Origin: Hydrogenophaga crassostreae
Lineage (GTDB): Bacteria; Pseudomonadota; Gammaproteobacteria; Burkholderiales; Burkholderiaceae_C
Direction of reading: 5' to 3'
NCBI RefSeq assembly: GCF_001761385.1
Contig: NZ_CP017476.1
Coordinates: 981,501 to 1,045,500, forward strand
Length of the DNA: 64,000 nucleotides
Shown here: positions 1 to 7,827 of the stretch, in pieces
Layout: each line of letters opens with the position of its first letter
Numbering within the stretch: position 1 is the first letter of the stretch
Notes under the pieces: generated by a model
What the model saw: the letters and a program-made list of their open reading frames with translations, nothing else
The model's database searches: none
What the model was told of the DNA's origin: nothing
Program-made: the position numbers and the translations under genes

Positions 1-109
1 ACTCCACCACCAGCGGGTCGGCGCCTCTGCTCTGGACCAGTGCGAGCAGGTTGCGCGAGGTGCTGCATTTGGGGTTGTGGTGAAGCGTGAGGGTGGATTT
101 GCCTGACAC
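1..109 (-). CDS. arsC: ArsC-family arsenate reductase (glutaredoxin type), 3' end cut by window edge
   Basis: Only the first 36 codons are inside the window. The minus-strand reading starts at GTG 109 and gives a thioredoxin-like beginning with the motif HHNPKCSTSRN, where the Cys (about residue 15) is the catalytic position of ArsC/Spx-type reductases, followed by a leucine-rich helix and VVE, as in this family. An AGGAGAGAAAGGA stretch lies upstream of the GTG on the minus strand and supports this start. ArsC proteins reduce arsenate to arsenite with glutathione/glutaredoxin, but many chromosomal homologues have no proven arsenate role. It is transcribed divergently from aroB. The family call is firm; the substrate is inferred. 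Confidence 0.75.
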   Translation of the reverse strand, partial: MSGKSTLTLHHNPKCSTSRNLLALVQSRGADPLVVE

Positions 110-229
110 GGTGGTGGTTCCTTTCTCTCCTGGGCGGTTTTTCAAGACGACTGACCGCGATGGCTGAATCCTGCGGCTTTGCTTGGTGCGTTGCCATTGG
201 CGTGCGAAAACCCTGGCGGGCCTTGCCTC

Positions 230-235
230 TACACT
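230..235 (+). promoter_or_regulatory. candidate -10 box (TACACT) just before aroB
   Basis: TACACT lies 7 bp before the ATG at 243. No good -35 hexamer sits 16-18 bp upstream. If used, transcription would start at or next to the start codon, implying a leaderless or near-leaderless aroB mRNA. This is inference from spacing only. Confidence 0.2.
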
Positions 236-242
236 TGACCCC

Positions 243-1361
243 ATGAACTCGACCGCCGCTCCATCCACCATGCAGATCGTCCCCATTCAGCTGGACGACC
301 GCAGCTACAACATCCACATCGGTGGCGGCTTGCTCACCGCACCGGCCAGTTTTGACGGCCTGCCCAAGGCGGCCACGGCGTTGGTGGTGAGCAACTCGGT
401 GGTCGCGCCCTTGTATCTGGACAAACTGCTGGGCGTCTTGCGCCAGCGCCATGCCACGGTGCACACCGTGGTGCTGGCCGACGGCGAATCGACCAAAACC
501 TGGGACTCGCTGAACCAGATTTTTGAAGGCCTGTTGTCCAAGGCCTGCGACCGCAAAACCGTGCTCTACGCGCTGGGCGGCGGCGTGGTGGGTGACATGA
601 CCGGTTTTGCCGCTGCTTGTTACATGCGTGGCGTGCCGTTTGTGCAGGTGCCGACCACTTTGCTGGCCCAGGTGGATTCGTCGGTGGGCGGCAAAACCGC
701 CATCAACCACCCGCTGGGCAAAAACATGATCGGCGCGTTTTACCAGCCGCTGCGCGTGATCTGCGATCTCGACACGCTGAAAACCCTGCCTGCGCGCGAG
801 TTGAGCGCTGGTCTTGCCGAAATCATCAAGTACGGTCCCATTGTGGACATGGCCTTTCTCGACTGGGTTGAGGCCAACCTCGATGCCCTGATGGCCTGCG
901 ACCCGGAGGCCATGGCCTTTGCCGTGAAACGCAGTTGCGAAATCAAGGCCGATGTGGTCAGCCAGGACGAGCGTGAAGGTGGCCTGCGCGCCATACTGAA
1001 TTTTGGCCATACCTTTGGCCACGCCATCGAAGCCGGCATGGGCTACGGCGCCTGGCTGCACGGCGAGGGCGTGGGCTGCGGCATGGTGATGGCGGCGATG
1101 CTGTCCCAAAAAATGGGGCTGGCGGACCAGGCGTTTGTGGAGCGGTTGACGCGTATCGTCAAGCGCGCAGGCTTGCCCACGGTGGCACCCGTGCTCGATG
1201 CGCGTGACAACGCAGGCCGCTACATGGACCTGATGCGCGTCGACAAAAAGGCCGATGCCGGGCAGATCCAGTTCATCCTGGTGGACGGCAAAGGCAAAGC
1301 CACCGTGGGCCCGGCGCCCGACGCAATGGTGGCCGAGGTGATCAATGCCTGCTGTGGCTGA
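243..1361 (+). CDS. aroB: 3-dehydroquinate synthase AroB
   Basis: Cytosolic NAD-dependent and metal-dependent enzyme that cyclises DAHP to 3-dehydroquinate, the second step of the shikimate pathway. The sequence shows the family blocks in order: DGESTKTW, the glycine-rich GGGVVGDMTGF, VPTTLLAQVDSSVGGKTAIN, KNMIGAFYQP, and the metal-binding histidines in HTFGHAIE and HGEGVGCGM. The length of 372 residues is normal. The frame is open to 183, but the ATG at 243 fits better; a further ATG at 270 is possible. No clear Shine-Dalgarno precedes either. The 3' end overlaps dgt by 17 bp, suggesting coupled translation. The usual partner aroK is not in the window. Confidence 0.95.
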   Translation: MNSTAAPSTMQIVPIQLDDRSYNIHIGGGLLTAPASFDGLPKAATALVVSNSVVAPLYLDKLLGVLRQRHATVHTVVLADGESTKTWDSLNQIFEGLLSKACDRKTVLYALGGGVVGDMTGFAAACYMRGVPFVQVPTTLLAQVDSSVGGKTAINHPLGKNMIGAFYQPLRVICDLDTLKTLPARELSAGLAEIIKYGPIVDMAFLDWVEANLDALMACDPEAMAFAVKRSCEIKADVVSQDEREGGLRAILNFGHTFGHAIEAGMGYGAWLHGEGVGCGMVMAAMLSQKMGLADQAFVERLTRIVKRAGLPTVAPVLDARDNAGRYMDLMRVDKKADAGQIQFILVDGKGKATVGPAPDAMVAEVINACCG

Positions 1362-2538
1362 CATGCCCGTCCCTCACCTGGCGTCTTATGCCTGCCTCGC
1401 AGACCAGAGCCGTGGCCGGGCGATACCCGAGGCCGACGCGCCCACGCGCTCGGTCTACCAGCGCGACCGCGACCGCATCGTGCACAGCTCGGCCTTTCGC
1501 CGCCTGGTCTACAAAACCCAGGTGTTTCTGAACCACGAAGGCGATCTGTTCCGCACGCGGCTCACCCATTCGCTGGAGGTCGCACAACTCGCGCGCAGCA
1601 TCGCGCGCACGCTGGGGCTCAACGAAGACCTGGTGGAAGCCATCGCGCTGGCCCACGATCTGGGCCACACCCCCTTTGGCCACGCCGGGCAAGACGCGCT
1701 CAACGGTTGCCTGAAGGCGCTGGGCCCGCAAGGCGACGATCCGGCCAAGGCCGTGGTCGTGGGTTTTGAGCACAACCTGCAAAGCCTGCGCGTGGTGGAC
1801 CGGCTGGAAGAACGCTATCCCAGCTTTGACGGCCTCAACCTCACCTTTGAAACCCGCGAAGGCATCCTCAAGCACTGCTCGCGCGCCGACGCCGAGCGCC
1901 TGGCGCTGGTGGATGGCACCGGCGTGGCGCAGCGTTTTCTGGATGGCGGTTCTCCCTCGCTGGAGGCGCAGCTGTGCAACCTCGCCGATGAGATCGCCTA
2001 CAACGCCCACGACATCGACGACGGCGTGCGCTCCGGTTTGCTGACGCTGGAGCAGATGGCCGAGGTGCCCCTGTTTGAGCGCTTCCGCCAACAGGCCTTG
2101 CAAGCCCACCCGCAATTGGCCGGGCGCCGTCTGTTGTTCGAGTCGATTCGCCTGATGCTGAGCCAGCAGGTCTACGACGTGATCGACACCACCCGCGAGC
2201 GCATCGCCGCCTCGGGTGTGCAAAGCGTGGATGACGTGCGCCGCAGCAAGCCAATGGTGGCGTTTTCCGACACCATGCGCGCCGAGTCGACCGAGCTCAA
2301 GCGCTTTCTGTTTCGCAACCTGTACCGCCACCCGCAAGTCACCGAAACCACCGAACGTGCGGCCGTGGTGGTGAGAGACCTGTTTGCTTTCCTGATGGCG
2401 CATCCCGAAGAAATCGGCGAAGAGCGCGCGTCCACCTCGAGCCTGCCCCGCGTGGTGGCCGATTACATTGCCGGTATGACTGATCGCTTCGCCATCCGCG
2501 AACACGAACGCCTTTGCGGCACGGTGTTGTTCCCATGA
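1345..2538 (+). CDS. dgt: deoxyguanosinetriphosphate triphosphohydrolase-like protein
   Basis: HD-domain phosphohydrolase of the dGTPase family, which splits dNTPs into deoxynucleoside and tripolyphosphate. Visible features are the N-terminal SRGR and RDRDRIVHSSAFRRL segment, the first metal His in RLTHSLEV, the HD pair in AHDLGHTPFGHAG and the distal Asp in LADEIAYNAHDIDDG. The 397 residues match the shorter deoxyguanosinetriphosphatase-like subfamily rather than the longer E. coli Dgt. It begins inside the end of aroB; an ATG at 1363 is an alternative start. It ends in ATGA shared with the MFS gene. The aroB-dgt pairing is common in Burkholderiales. Confidence 0.92.
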   Translation: MPAVADMPVPHLASYACLADQSRGRAIPEADAPTRSVYQRDRDRIVHSSAFRRLVYKTQVFLNHEGDLFRTRLTHSLEVAQLARSIARTLGLNEDLVEAIALAHDLGHTPFGHAGQDALNGCLKALGPQGDDPAKAVVVGFEHNLQSLRVVDRLEERYPSFDGLNLTFETREGILKHCSRADAERLALVDGTGVAQRFLDGGSPSLEAQLCNLADEIAYNAHDIDDGVRSGLLTLEQMAEVPLFERFRQQALQAHPQLAGRRLLFESIRLMLSQQVYDVIDTTRERIAASGVQSVDDVRRSKPMVAFSDTMRAESTELKRFLFRNLYRHPQVTETTERAAVVVRDLFAFLMAHPEEIGEERASTSSLPRVVADYIAGMTDRFAIREHERLCGTVLFP

Positions 2539-3755
2539 GAACTTTGCCCTTCGAAGATCCAGCCAGCGCGCAATCGAAGCGCGTGGCCTGGGTGGTACTG
2601 GCCGTTGGGGTGAGTTCGGCGCTGCACATTGGCAAGCTGCCGGTGGCGATTCCGGTGTTGCGCGAGGCGCTGGGCGTGACGCTCGTTCAGGCGGGGTTTC
2701 TGCTGTCCATGGTGCAACTCGCAGGCATGTCGCTGGGCTTGCTGGTGGGGCTGGGTGCCGACCGTTTTGGGCCGCGCCGCGTGATGCAGATCGGCTTGCT
2801 GGTCTTGGCCGTGGCCAGTGCGCTGGGTGCCACCGCACAGGAGGTGCAATGGTTGCTGGCATCCCGCGGGCTCGAGGGCGTGGGCTTTTTGCTGTCCGTC
2901 TTGCCCGCCCCCGCCTTGCTGCGCCAGCGCGTGGCGCATCCGGCCACGCTTTCCAAGGCGCTCGGTTGGTGGGGCGCCTACATGCCGTTCGGCACGGCCA
3001 TCGCGTTGCTGGCCGGCACGGCGCTGATCGGCGTGGTCGGCTGGCGCGGCGCCTGGCAGGTGCTGGCGGGTGTGTCGGTTTTGGCGTGGGCCGTGTTGAC
3101 CTGGTCTGTGCCGCCGCCCCGAGTGAGCCATGCCCATGCCATGCCCGCGCCGCTCGGCCCGCGCCTGCGGCGAACGCTCTCGGCGCCCGGCCCCTGGCTG
3201 GTGGCGTTGGGCTTCTTTCTCTATTCGGGCCAGTGGCTGGCGGTGGTCGGCTTCCTGCCGACGGTGTACCAACAAGCTGGCTACAGCGGCGGCTGGGTCG
3301 CGGTGCTCACCGCGCTGGCTGCCGCCGTCAACATCATCGGCAACGTCATGGCTGGCCGCCTGTTGGCCAAAGGCGTAGGGCCAGGGCGCCTGATGAGCTT
3401 CGCCTATGGCGTGATGGGCATGGGCGCCGTGCTCGCATTTGCCGGTGACGTCCCACCCATGGTTGCCTACCTGGCGGTGTTGTTGTTTTCCGCCGTGGGC
3501 GGGCTCATTCCCGGGACCCTGTTTGGTGTGTCGGTGCGCCTCGCGCCCGACGAAGGCACCGTCTCCACCACCGTGGGCTGGATGCAGCAGCTCTCAGCAC
3601 TGGGGCAGTTCATCGGCCCGCCGGCGGTGGCCTGGCTGGCTTCGGTGGTCGGCAATTGGCACTGGACGGGTCTTGCGACCGGGGCTTGTTCGCTGTTGGG
3701 GTTGTGGGTGGCGGCTCGGGTGCAAGGGGCTTGGGTCGGTCTGAAGCCCCGTTGA
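2535..3755 (+). CDS. MFS transporter
   Basis: Integral inner-membrane protein of 406 residues with about twelve hydrophobic segments. After the second segment stands GLGADRFGPRRVMQ, the cytoplasmic loop 2-3 signature of the major facilitator superfamily; a weaker counterpart follows the midpoint. The ATG at 2535 overlaps the dgt stop (ATGA), which argues for this start over the upstream in-frame ATG at 2514. The third-gene position after aroB and dgt suggests co-transcription, but substrate and direction cannot be read from the sequence; cyanate/nitrate-type or drug exporters are both possible. Confidence 0.85.
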   Translation: MRTLPFEDPASAQSKRVAWVVLAVGVSSALHIGKLPVAIPVLREALGVTLVQAGFLLSMVQLAGMSLGLLVGLGADRFGPRRVMQIGLLVLAVASALGATAQEVQWLLASRGLEGVGFLLSVLPAPALLRQRVAHPATLSKALGWWGAYMPFGTAIALLAGTALIGVVGWRGAWQVLAGVSVLAWAVLTWSVPPPRVSHAHAMPAPLGPRLRRTLSAPGPWLVALGFFLYSGQWLAVVGFLPTVYQQAGYSGGWVAVLTALAAAVNIIGNVMAGRLLAKGVGPGRLMSFAYGVMGMGAVLAFAGDVPPMVAYLAVLLFSAVGGLIPGTLFGVSVRLAPDEGTVSTTVGWMQQLSALGQFIGPPAVAWLASVVGNWHWTGLATGACSLLGLWVAARVQGAWVGLKPR

Positions 3756-3886
3756 GGGGTGGGCACAGGCAGCGGGTTTTGGCCGCAGGGCGGGACCGTC
3801 TTGGTAGCTGTCCAGCCCTCGCGGCCGACATGGAAGCGGAGATGGGCGGCGCCTACCCATGAAGCAGGTCCATTGGTAACAGCTTC

Positions 3887-4789
3887 TCAAAAAACGGACC
3901 GGTTGATGGCCGCAATTGCAGGCTTCATCACCTCTTCACACCACTGGTGGAAACTGGTGGGTGTAGATGCTGCAGGGGTTCTGGGCTCTTTGTTATCGAG
4001 TCCCCGCATCTTTGCGGCATACATGTCGACAACCCCTTGCGCCATGGCCCCGGACATCCCCTGGCCCAATAACTGCGCGCGGAAGCCCTCGAGCGTCGTT
4101 TGTTGAAAGGTGACCGTTTTGCCAAGCACTTGAGACAACGTGCGCGCCATGTCTGTGAGAGACAAATCCTCGGGGCCCATCACTGGAACCCCAGCTACAC
4201 CGCTCCAGGAAGGGTCGAGCAAGAGTTCAGTGGCTTTTGACGCAATGTCTCGGGTCGCACATGTGGGGTACTTCGCATCCCCTGGAAGGGGTGAAAAGAA
4301 TTTGCCGAGGCTGTTGATGGGGCTCAGTTGCCGCAGCATGTTGTCCATGAACGATGGCATCAGCAATGCGCGGTAGGCTACGCCGCTCTGGGCAATCAAG
4401 GCATCCATGGCCAGTGCCGCTGTGGCCAGCCCGGCATTCCCTTCGTGGCCCGAGCCGCGCCCCAGAGCCGAAACACCTACCACCCGCTTGACGCCTTGCA
4501 CATTGAAGGCTTCGCATGCAGGGCGTGTGAAATCCAGGTAGGCGGATTCTGCATTTGATGCCTTGGGGCTGGGGGGTACAAGCCAGAAAACGCTGTCGAT
4601 TCCCTCGCAGGCTCGGTGGATGAGCGCGCTGTTGTTGTGTTCTCCCTCCAATACCTGAGCGCGATCTCGGACGTGCATGGGCAAGCGAGTAAGGTCGCGC
4701 GCAATGATCCGTATCGGCTGGTTGCTGGCGAGAACCTGTTCGACAACCTGGCTGCCGATGTTGCCAGTGGGTGTGGTGATGAGGATCAT
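3887..4789 (-). CDS. NmrA-like NAD(P)-binding oxidoreductase
   Basis: Atypical short-chain dehydrogenase / NmrA family protein of about 300 residues. The start MILITTPTGNIGSQ contains the glycine-rich nucleotide-binding turn of a Rossmann fold. RDLTRLP after the second strand may contact the NADP phosphate, and FWLVPPSP and VVGVSALGRG follow in family order. Two upstream in-frame ATGs would add a tail with no family similarity, so the start at 4789 is preferred. It is transcribed divergently from an AraC regulator 111 bp away, which is its likely controller. Family members act as quinone or aldehyde oxidoreductases or redox sensors; the substrate is unknown. Confidence 0.82.
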   Translation of the reverse strand: MILITTPTGNIGSQVVEQVLASNQPIRIIARDLTRLPMHVRDRAQVLEGEHNNSALIHRACEGIDSVFWLVPPSPKASNAESAYLDFTRPACEAFNVQGVKRVVGVSALGRGSGHEGNAGLATAALAMDALIAQSGVAYRALLMPSFMDNMLRQLSPINSLGKFFSPLPGDAKYPTCATRDIASKATELLLDPSWSGVAGVPVMGPEDLSLTDMARTLSQVLGKTVTFQQTTLEGFRAQLLGQGMSGAMAQGVVDMYAAKMRGLDNKEPRTPAASTPTSFHQWCEEVMKPAIAAINRSVF

Positions 4790-4881
4790 GCTGTTCCTGA
4801 ATGGGGCAAAGAGGCCCTGATACTGGGGGAACATGCCTGTACGATCTATGCTCAAAAGTTCTTGTTTTATTCGCTATCGTA

Positions 4882-4893
4882 TTGATGCATCAA
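4882..4893. promoter_or_regulatory. perfect 12-bp palindrome, candidate operator
   Basis: TTGATGCATCAA is an exact inverted repeat in the 111-bp gap between the divergent NmrA-like and AraC genes, ending 7 bp before the regulator's ATG. The position would suit autorepression. AraC proteins often bind direct repeats as monomers, so the assignment is tentative. Confidence 0.35.
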
Positions 4894-4900
4894 GGCATTT

Positions 4901-5845
4901 ATGGACCCCTTGTCGGACGTTCTGGCGCTTTTAAAACCACGCAGCTCGGTCTCTGCGGGTTTTGATGCGGGCGGTGAGTGGGCGGTTCAGTTCGACCGCC
5001 ATGTGGGCGTCAAGTGCTACGCCGTGGTGTCTGGTCAATGCTGGTTGCAGGTGGAAGGCATCGTTGAGCCGCTGGCTCTGAAGCCTGGAGATTGCTTTCT
5101 ATTGCCTGGTGGTCGACCGTTCCGATTGACCAACGACCTGGGCTTGACTCCCATTGACGCGCGCACGCTTTTTCCACCTGCTAACCCGGGAGGTGTGGTC
5201 ACGCTCAATGGGGGAGGGGATTTTTTTCTGGTGGGAAGCCGTTTCGCCCTTGCGGGCCATCACACGGATTTTTTGCTGGGCTTGCTGCCGCCGGTTGTCC
5301 ACATCCACCGTAAGCTGGACCGCGCGGCCATGCGTTGGTGCGTCGAGCACATGATGCAAGAGTTGCGCGATGGGCATCCTGGGGGACATTTGATGGCCCA
5401 GCACCTTGCACACATGATGTTGGTGCAAGCCCTGCGTTCGCATATGGCGCAAGGCTTGCAGGGTGGTGTTGGGTGGCTCTTTGCGCTGTCAGATCCGAAA
5501 ATTGGTGTGGCAATCAAAGCGATGCATGCGGAGCCTGCATTGGGCTGGACGTTGCAGGTTCTTGCGGAAAAGGTGGGTATGTCGCGGTCGATATTCGCCC
5601 AACGGTTTCGAGAAACGGTCGGCACTTCGCCCATGGCCTACCTGACACACTGGCGCATGCTGCTGGCTGGCGACAAGCTAGCAACCTCAAGCGAGAGCAT
5701 CTCCACTGTCGCACTTGCTCTGGGCTATGGGTCTGAAAGTGCGTTCAGCACCGCATTCAAACGCGTGATGGGAAGCTCTCCCCGCCAATACAGCCGCAAG
5801 GCGCAGTTGGTGCAACCGCGGGTACCAATCGTTGCGGACAGCTGA
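4901..5845 (+). CDS. AraC-family transcriptional regulator with N-terminal cupin domain
   Basis: DNA-binding regulator of 314 residues. Residues about 15-190 form a cupin-like effector domain (CYAVVSGQCWLQVEG, LKPGDCFLLPGG), and residues about 210-305 hold the double helix-turn-helix: LQVLAEKVGMSRSIFAQRF in the first half, then ISTVALALGYGSESAFSTAF and the SSPRQYS ending. The cupin type resembles regulators placed beside oxidoreductases. It is divergent from the NmrA-like gene, the most likely target. The effector is unknown. Confidence 0.9.
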   Translation: MDPLSDVLALLKPRSSVSAGFDAGGEWAVQFDRHVGVKCYAVVSGQCWLQVEGIVEPLALKPGDCFLLPGGRPFRLTNDLGLTPIDARTLFPPANPGGVVTLNGGGDFFLVGSRFALAGHHTDFLLGLLPPVVHIHRKLDRAAMRWCVEHMMQELRDGHPGGHLMAQHLAHMMLVQALRSHMAQGLQGGVGWLFALSDPKIGVAIKAMHAEPALGWTLQVLAEKVGMSRSIFAQRFRETVGTSPMAYLTHWRMLLAGDKLATSSESISTVALALGYGSESAFSTAFKRVMGSSPRQYSRKAQLVQPRVPIVADS

Positions 5846-5944
5846 CTGGTGTCAGCATTCAACCAGATATGTACCCAACCCATGGCCCGTCTACCTTGTC
5901 CTGGCATTCCCAGCGGCCACCCACCCATTCCCGAAAGCAAACGC

Positions 5945-6886
5945 ATGAACCTTGCAATGATCCAGGCCGCTGCAACCCGCTTGCAGGGCCACGCCCGCCA
6001 CACGCCGCTGCTGTCCGCGCCTTTGCTGGACCGCATCGCCGGGCGGCGCATCCTGGTCAAGGCGGAATGTTTGCAGTGGACCGGCAGTTTCAAGTTTCGC
6101 GGTGGCTGGGCGGCGGTTTCTGCGTTGCCTGTGGGCACGAAAGGCGTGATCGCGTATTCCTCGGGCAACCATGCGCAGGGCGTGGCATTGGCCGCGAGCC
6201 GCCATGGCTTGTCCTGTGTGATCCTCATGCCATCGGACGCGCCCAAGGTGAAGATCGCCAACACCCGCGCCTACGGGGCCGAGGTGGTGCTCTACGACCG
6301 TGCGGGCGACGACCGGGATGCACTTGGTTCAACCATCGCTGAGGAGCGTGGTCTGGTGCTGATCAAGCCTTTTGACAACGCCGAGGTGATCGCGGGGCAG
6401 GGCAGCATAGGGCTTGAAATCGCGCAAGATTTTGAGGACGATGCGCAGGTGCTGACCTGTTGCGGTGGCGGTGGAATGACCGCTGGCGTTGCCTTGGCAC
6501 TTGAAGGCCGGATGTTGGTGCGCCCTTGCGAACCGGAAGGTTTTGACGACACCGCCCGCAGCCTGATTTCTGGGCAGCGCGAGCGCAATGCGGCGCTGTC
6601 GGGCTCCATTTGCGACGCGATCGTCACGCCGTCGCCGGGGGAATTGACCTTTCCGATCCTGCAGCGTCTGTGTGGCACGGGCCTGGTGGTCACCGATGAC
6701 GAAGTGCAGCGCGCCATGGCGTTGGCTTTTGAGCACCTGCGCATCGTGATTGAACCAGGTGGCGCTGTGGCACTGGCGGCGGCGCTGTTCCGCCCCGAGT
6801 TGCCCGACACGGTGATCGCGGTGGCTTCTGGCGGCAATGTCGATTCGGCGCTGTTCGCGCAGGTCTTGTCGCGGTACGGGGCTTGA
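5945..6886 (+). CDS. threonine/serine dehydratase (PLP-dependent, fold type II)
   Basis: A 313-residue cytosolic lyase expected to convert L-threonine or L-serine to the 2-oxo acid plus ammonia. The PLP lysine lies in GSFKFRGG (about residue 49), the substrate loop is SSGNHAQGVALAA, and the phosphate-binding glycine loop is CCGGGGMTAG. No C-terminal ACT-like regulatory domain is present, so it resembles catabolic or racemase-like members rather than biosynthetic IlvA. The frame is open upstream to a GTG at 5849, but the ATG at 5945 begins the conserved region. It stands between the AraC gene and a transposase without an obvious operon partner. Serine racemase or a related activity cannot be excluded. 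Confidence 0.85.
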   Translation: MNLAMIQAAATRLQGHARHTPLLSAPLLDRIAGRRILVKAECLQWTGSFKFRGGWAAVSALPVGTKGVIAYSSGNHAQGVALAASRHGLSCVILMPSDAPKVKIANTRAYGAEVVLYDRAGDDRDALGSTIAEERGLVLIKPFDNAEVIAGQGSIGLEIAQDFEDDAQVLTCCGGGGMTAGVALALEGRMLVRPCEPEGFDDTARSLISGQRERNAALSGSICDAIVTPSPGELTFPILQRLCGTGLVVTDDEVQRAMALAFEHLRIVIEPGGAVALAAALFRPELPDTVIAVASGGNVDSALFAQVLSRYGA

Positions 6887-6891
6887 TGCGG

Positions 6892-6910
6892 ATAATTGGG
6901 GTCAGATCCC
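6892..6910 (+). repeat. REP-like repeat, copy 1 (upstream of RayT)
   Basis: ATAATTGGGGTCAGATCCC lies 17 bp before the RayT ATG. It matches the copy at 7717-7735 except for one base (GATCCC against GACCCC). GGGGTC followed by GA(T/C)CCC can form a short hairpin, the usual shape of REP elements mobilised by RayT enzymes. Confidence 0.7.
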
Positions 6911-6927
6911 ACCCTTTCTGAACCACC

Positions 6928-7632
6928 ATGGCCCGCCTCCCCCGCCTCAGCATCCCTGGTTACCCGCACCACCTGATCCAGCGTGGCAACAACCGCCAAG
7001 CCATCTTCCTGAACGACGCCGACCGCGAGCGCATGCTGGCGTTGCTGCTGGAGCATTCCGTCAAAAACCAGGTGGCCATACACGCTTATGTGTTGATGGA
7101 CAACCATTTCCACCTGCTGGTGACACCCGAAACGGCGACCGGCTTGCCGGCCATGATGCAGGCGGTGGGGCGCAGCTATGTGCGCTACTTCAATGACCGG
7201 GCAGGGCGCACGGGCACGCTCTGGGAAGGGCGCTACCGCTCGACCGTGCTTGAGACGGGGCGCTATCTGCTGGCCTGCATGGCCTACATGGATCTCAATC
7301 CGGTGCGCGCCGGCATGGTGCATGCACCTTCGGACTTTGTCTGGTCGAGCCATGCGCACCATGTTGGACGGCGGCTGGACAAGCTGGTGACGCCGCATCC
7401 CCTGGTCTGGGGCTTGGGCAATACGCCATTTGCGCGGGAAGCCGCTTATGCCGAGCTGGTGCGGGCGGGCGTGGGTGCGGCCGACCAGAAGGCATTGACC
7501 GATGCAACCTTGCGCGGCTGGGCGCTGGGTGGGGAGGGGTTTCTGGCCGAACTGCAGCGGCAGACGCCCCGGCGATTGCAGCAGGGATCGCCAGGGCGAC
7601 CGGTTTCAACCGGGAAGACCCGGCCTCAGTGA
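6928..7632 (+). CDS. REP-associated tyrosine transposase (RayT, Y1 / IS200-like family)
   Basis: A 234-residue single-strand DNA transposase-like protein. It has the N-terminal RLSIPGYPHHLIQRGNNRQ, the HUH metal-binding motif in DNHFHLLVTP, and the region GTLWEGRYRSTVLE and YMDLNPVRAGMV typical of RAYTs. The expected catalytic tyrosine lies in the helix containing SYVRYF or nearby. REP-like palindromes on both sides support a RAYT rather than a mobile IS200. RAYTs usually stay as single chromosomal copies and are thought to spread REP sequences. The gene appears intact. It sits between the dehydratase gene and gltB with no shared function. Confidence 0.88.
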   Translation: MARLPRLSIPGYPHHLIQRGNNRQAIFLNDADRERMLALLLEHSVKNQVAIHAYVLMDNHFHLLVTPETATGLPAMMQAVGRSYVRYFNDRAGRTGTLWEGRYRSTVLETGRYLLACMAYMDLNPVRAGMVHAPSDFVWSSHAHHVGRRLDKLVTPHPLVWGLGNTPFAREAAYAELVRAGVGAADQKALTDATLRGWALGGEGFLAELQRQTPRRLQQGSPGRPVSTGKTRPQ

Positions 7633-7675
7633 CGCGGCAGTTTGGCGCAGACCAGGCGAAGTGGTCTTCATGATT

Positions 7676-7691
7676 GATCTGACCCTAATTA
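7676..7691 (-). repeat. REP-like repeat, inverted copy (downstream of RayT)
   Basis: GATCTGACCCTAATTA is the reverse complement of the copy 1 core (TAATTGGGGTCAGATC) with one mismatch. With the direct copy at 7717-7735 it makes an inverted pair, the usual arrangement of REP doublets (BIMEs). Confidence 0.6.
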
Positions 7692-7716
7692 AGAAGGTCG
7701 CCAATATCGGTATTTC

Positions 7717-7735
7717 ATAATTGGGGTCAGACCCC
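7717..7735 (+). repeat. REP-like repeat, copy 2 with perfect GGGGTC-A-GACCCC palindrome
   Basis: ATAATTGGGGTCAGACCCC repeats copy 1 (6892-6910) in direct orientation and holds an exact 13-bp palindrome. It ends 11 bp before the -35 of the proposed gltB promoter, so the RayT unit is inserted directly upstream of the gltBD operon. Confidence 0.7.
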
Positions 7736-7746
7736 TATTGTTCTGC

Positions 7747-7775
7747 TTGGCATCGATGTTGCAATGCAGTATTCT
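7747..7775 (+). promoter_or_regulatory. candidate sigma-70 promoter of gltBD
   Basis: TTGGCA (7747-7752) and TATTCT (7770-7775) are separated by 17 bp. The predicted transcript would have a leader of about 45 nt before the gltB ATG. It was recognised by hexamers and spacing alone. Confidence 0.45.
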
Positions 7776-7827
7776 CCTCACCCGCGACGAATCTTCTCGC
7801 CCACGAAACGAATTTGAAGGAAGTGCC

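Noticed and set aside
1342..2862. Long minus-strand open frame (506 codons) opposite dgt
   Set aside because: It is antisense to a well-supported dgt, has low-complexity His/Arg/Gln-rich composition and no domain; a high-GC shadow frame.
6928..7632. The transposase as an active IS200/IS605 element
   Set aside because: The palindromic REP-type flanks and protein motifs fit a RAYT better, and there is no tnpB or second copy in the window.
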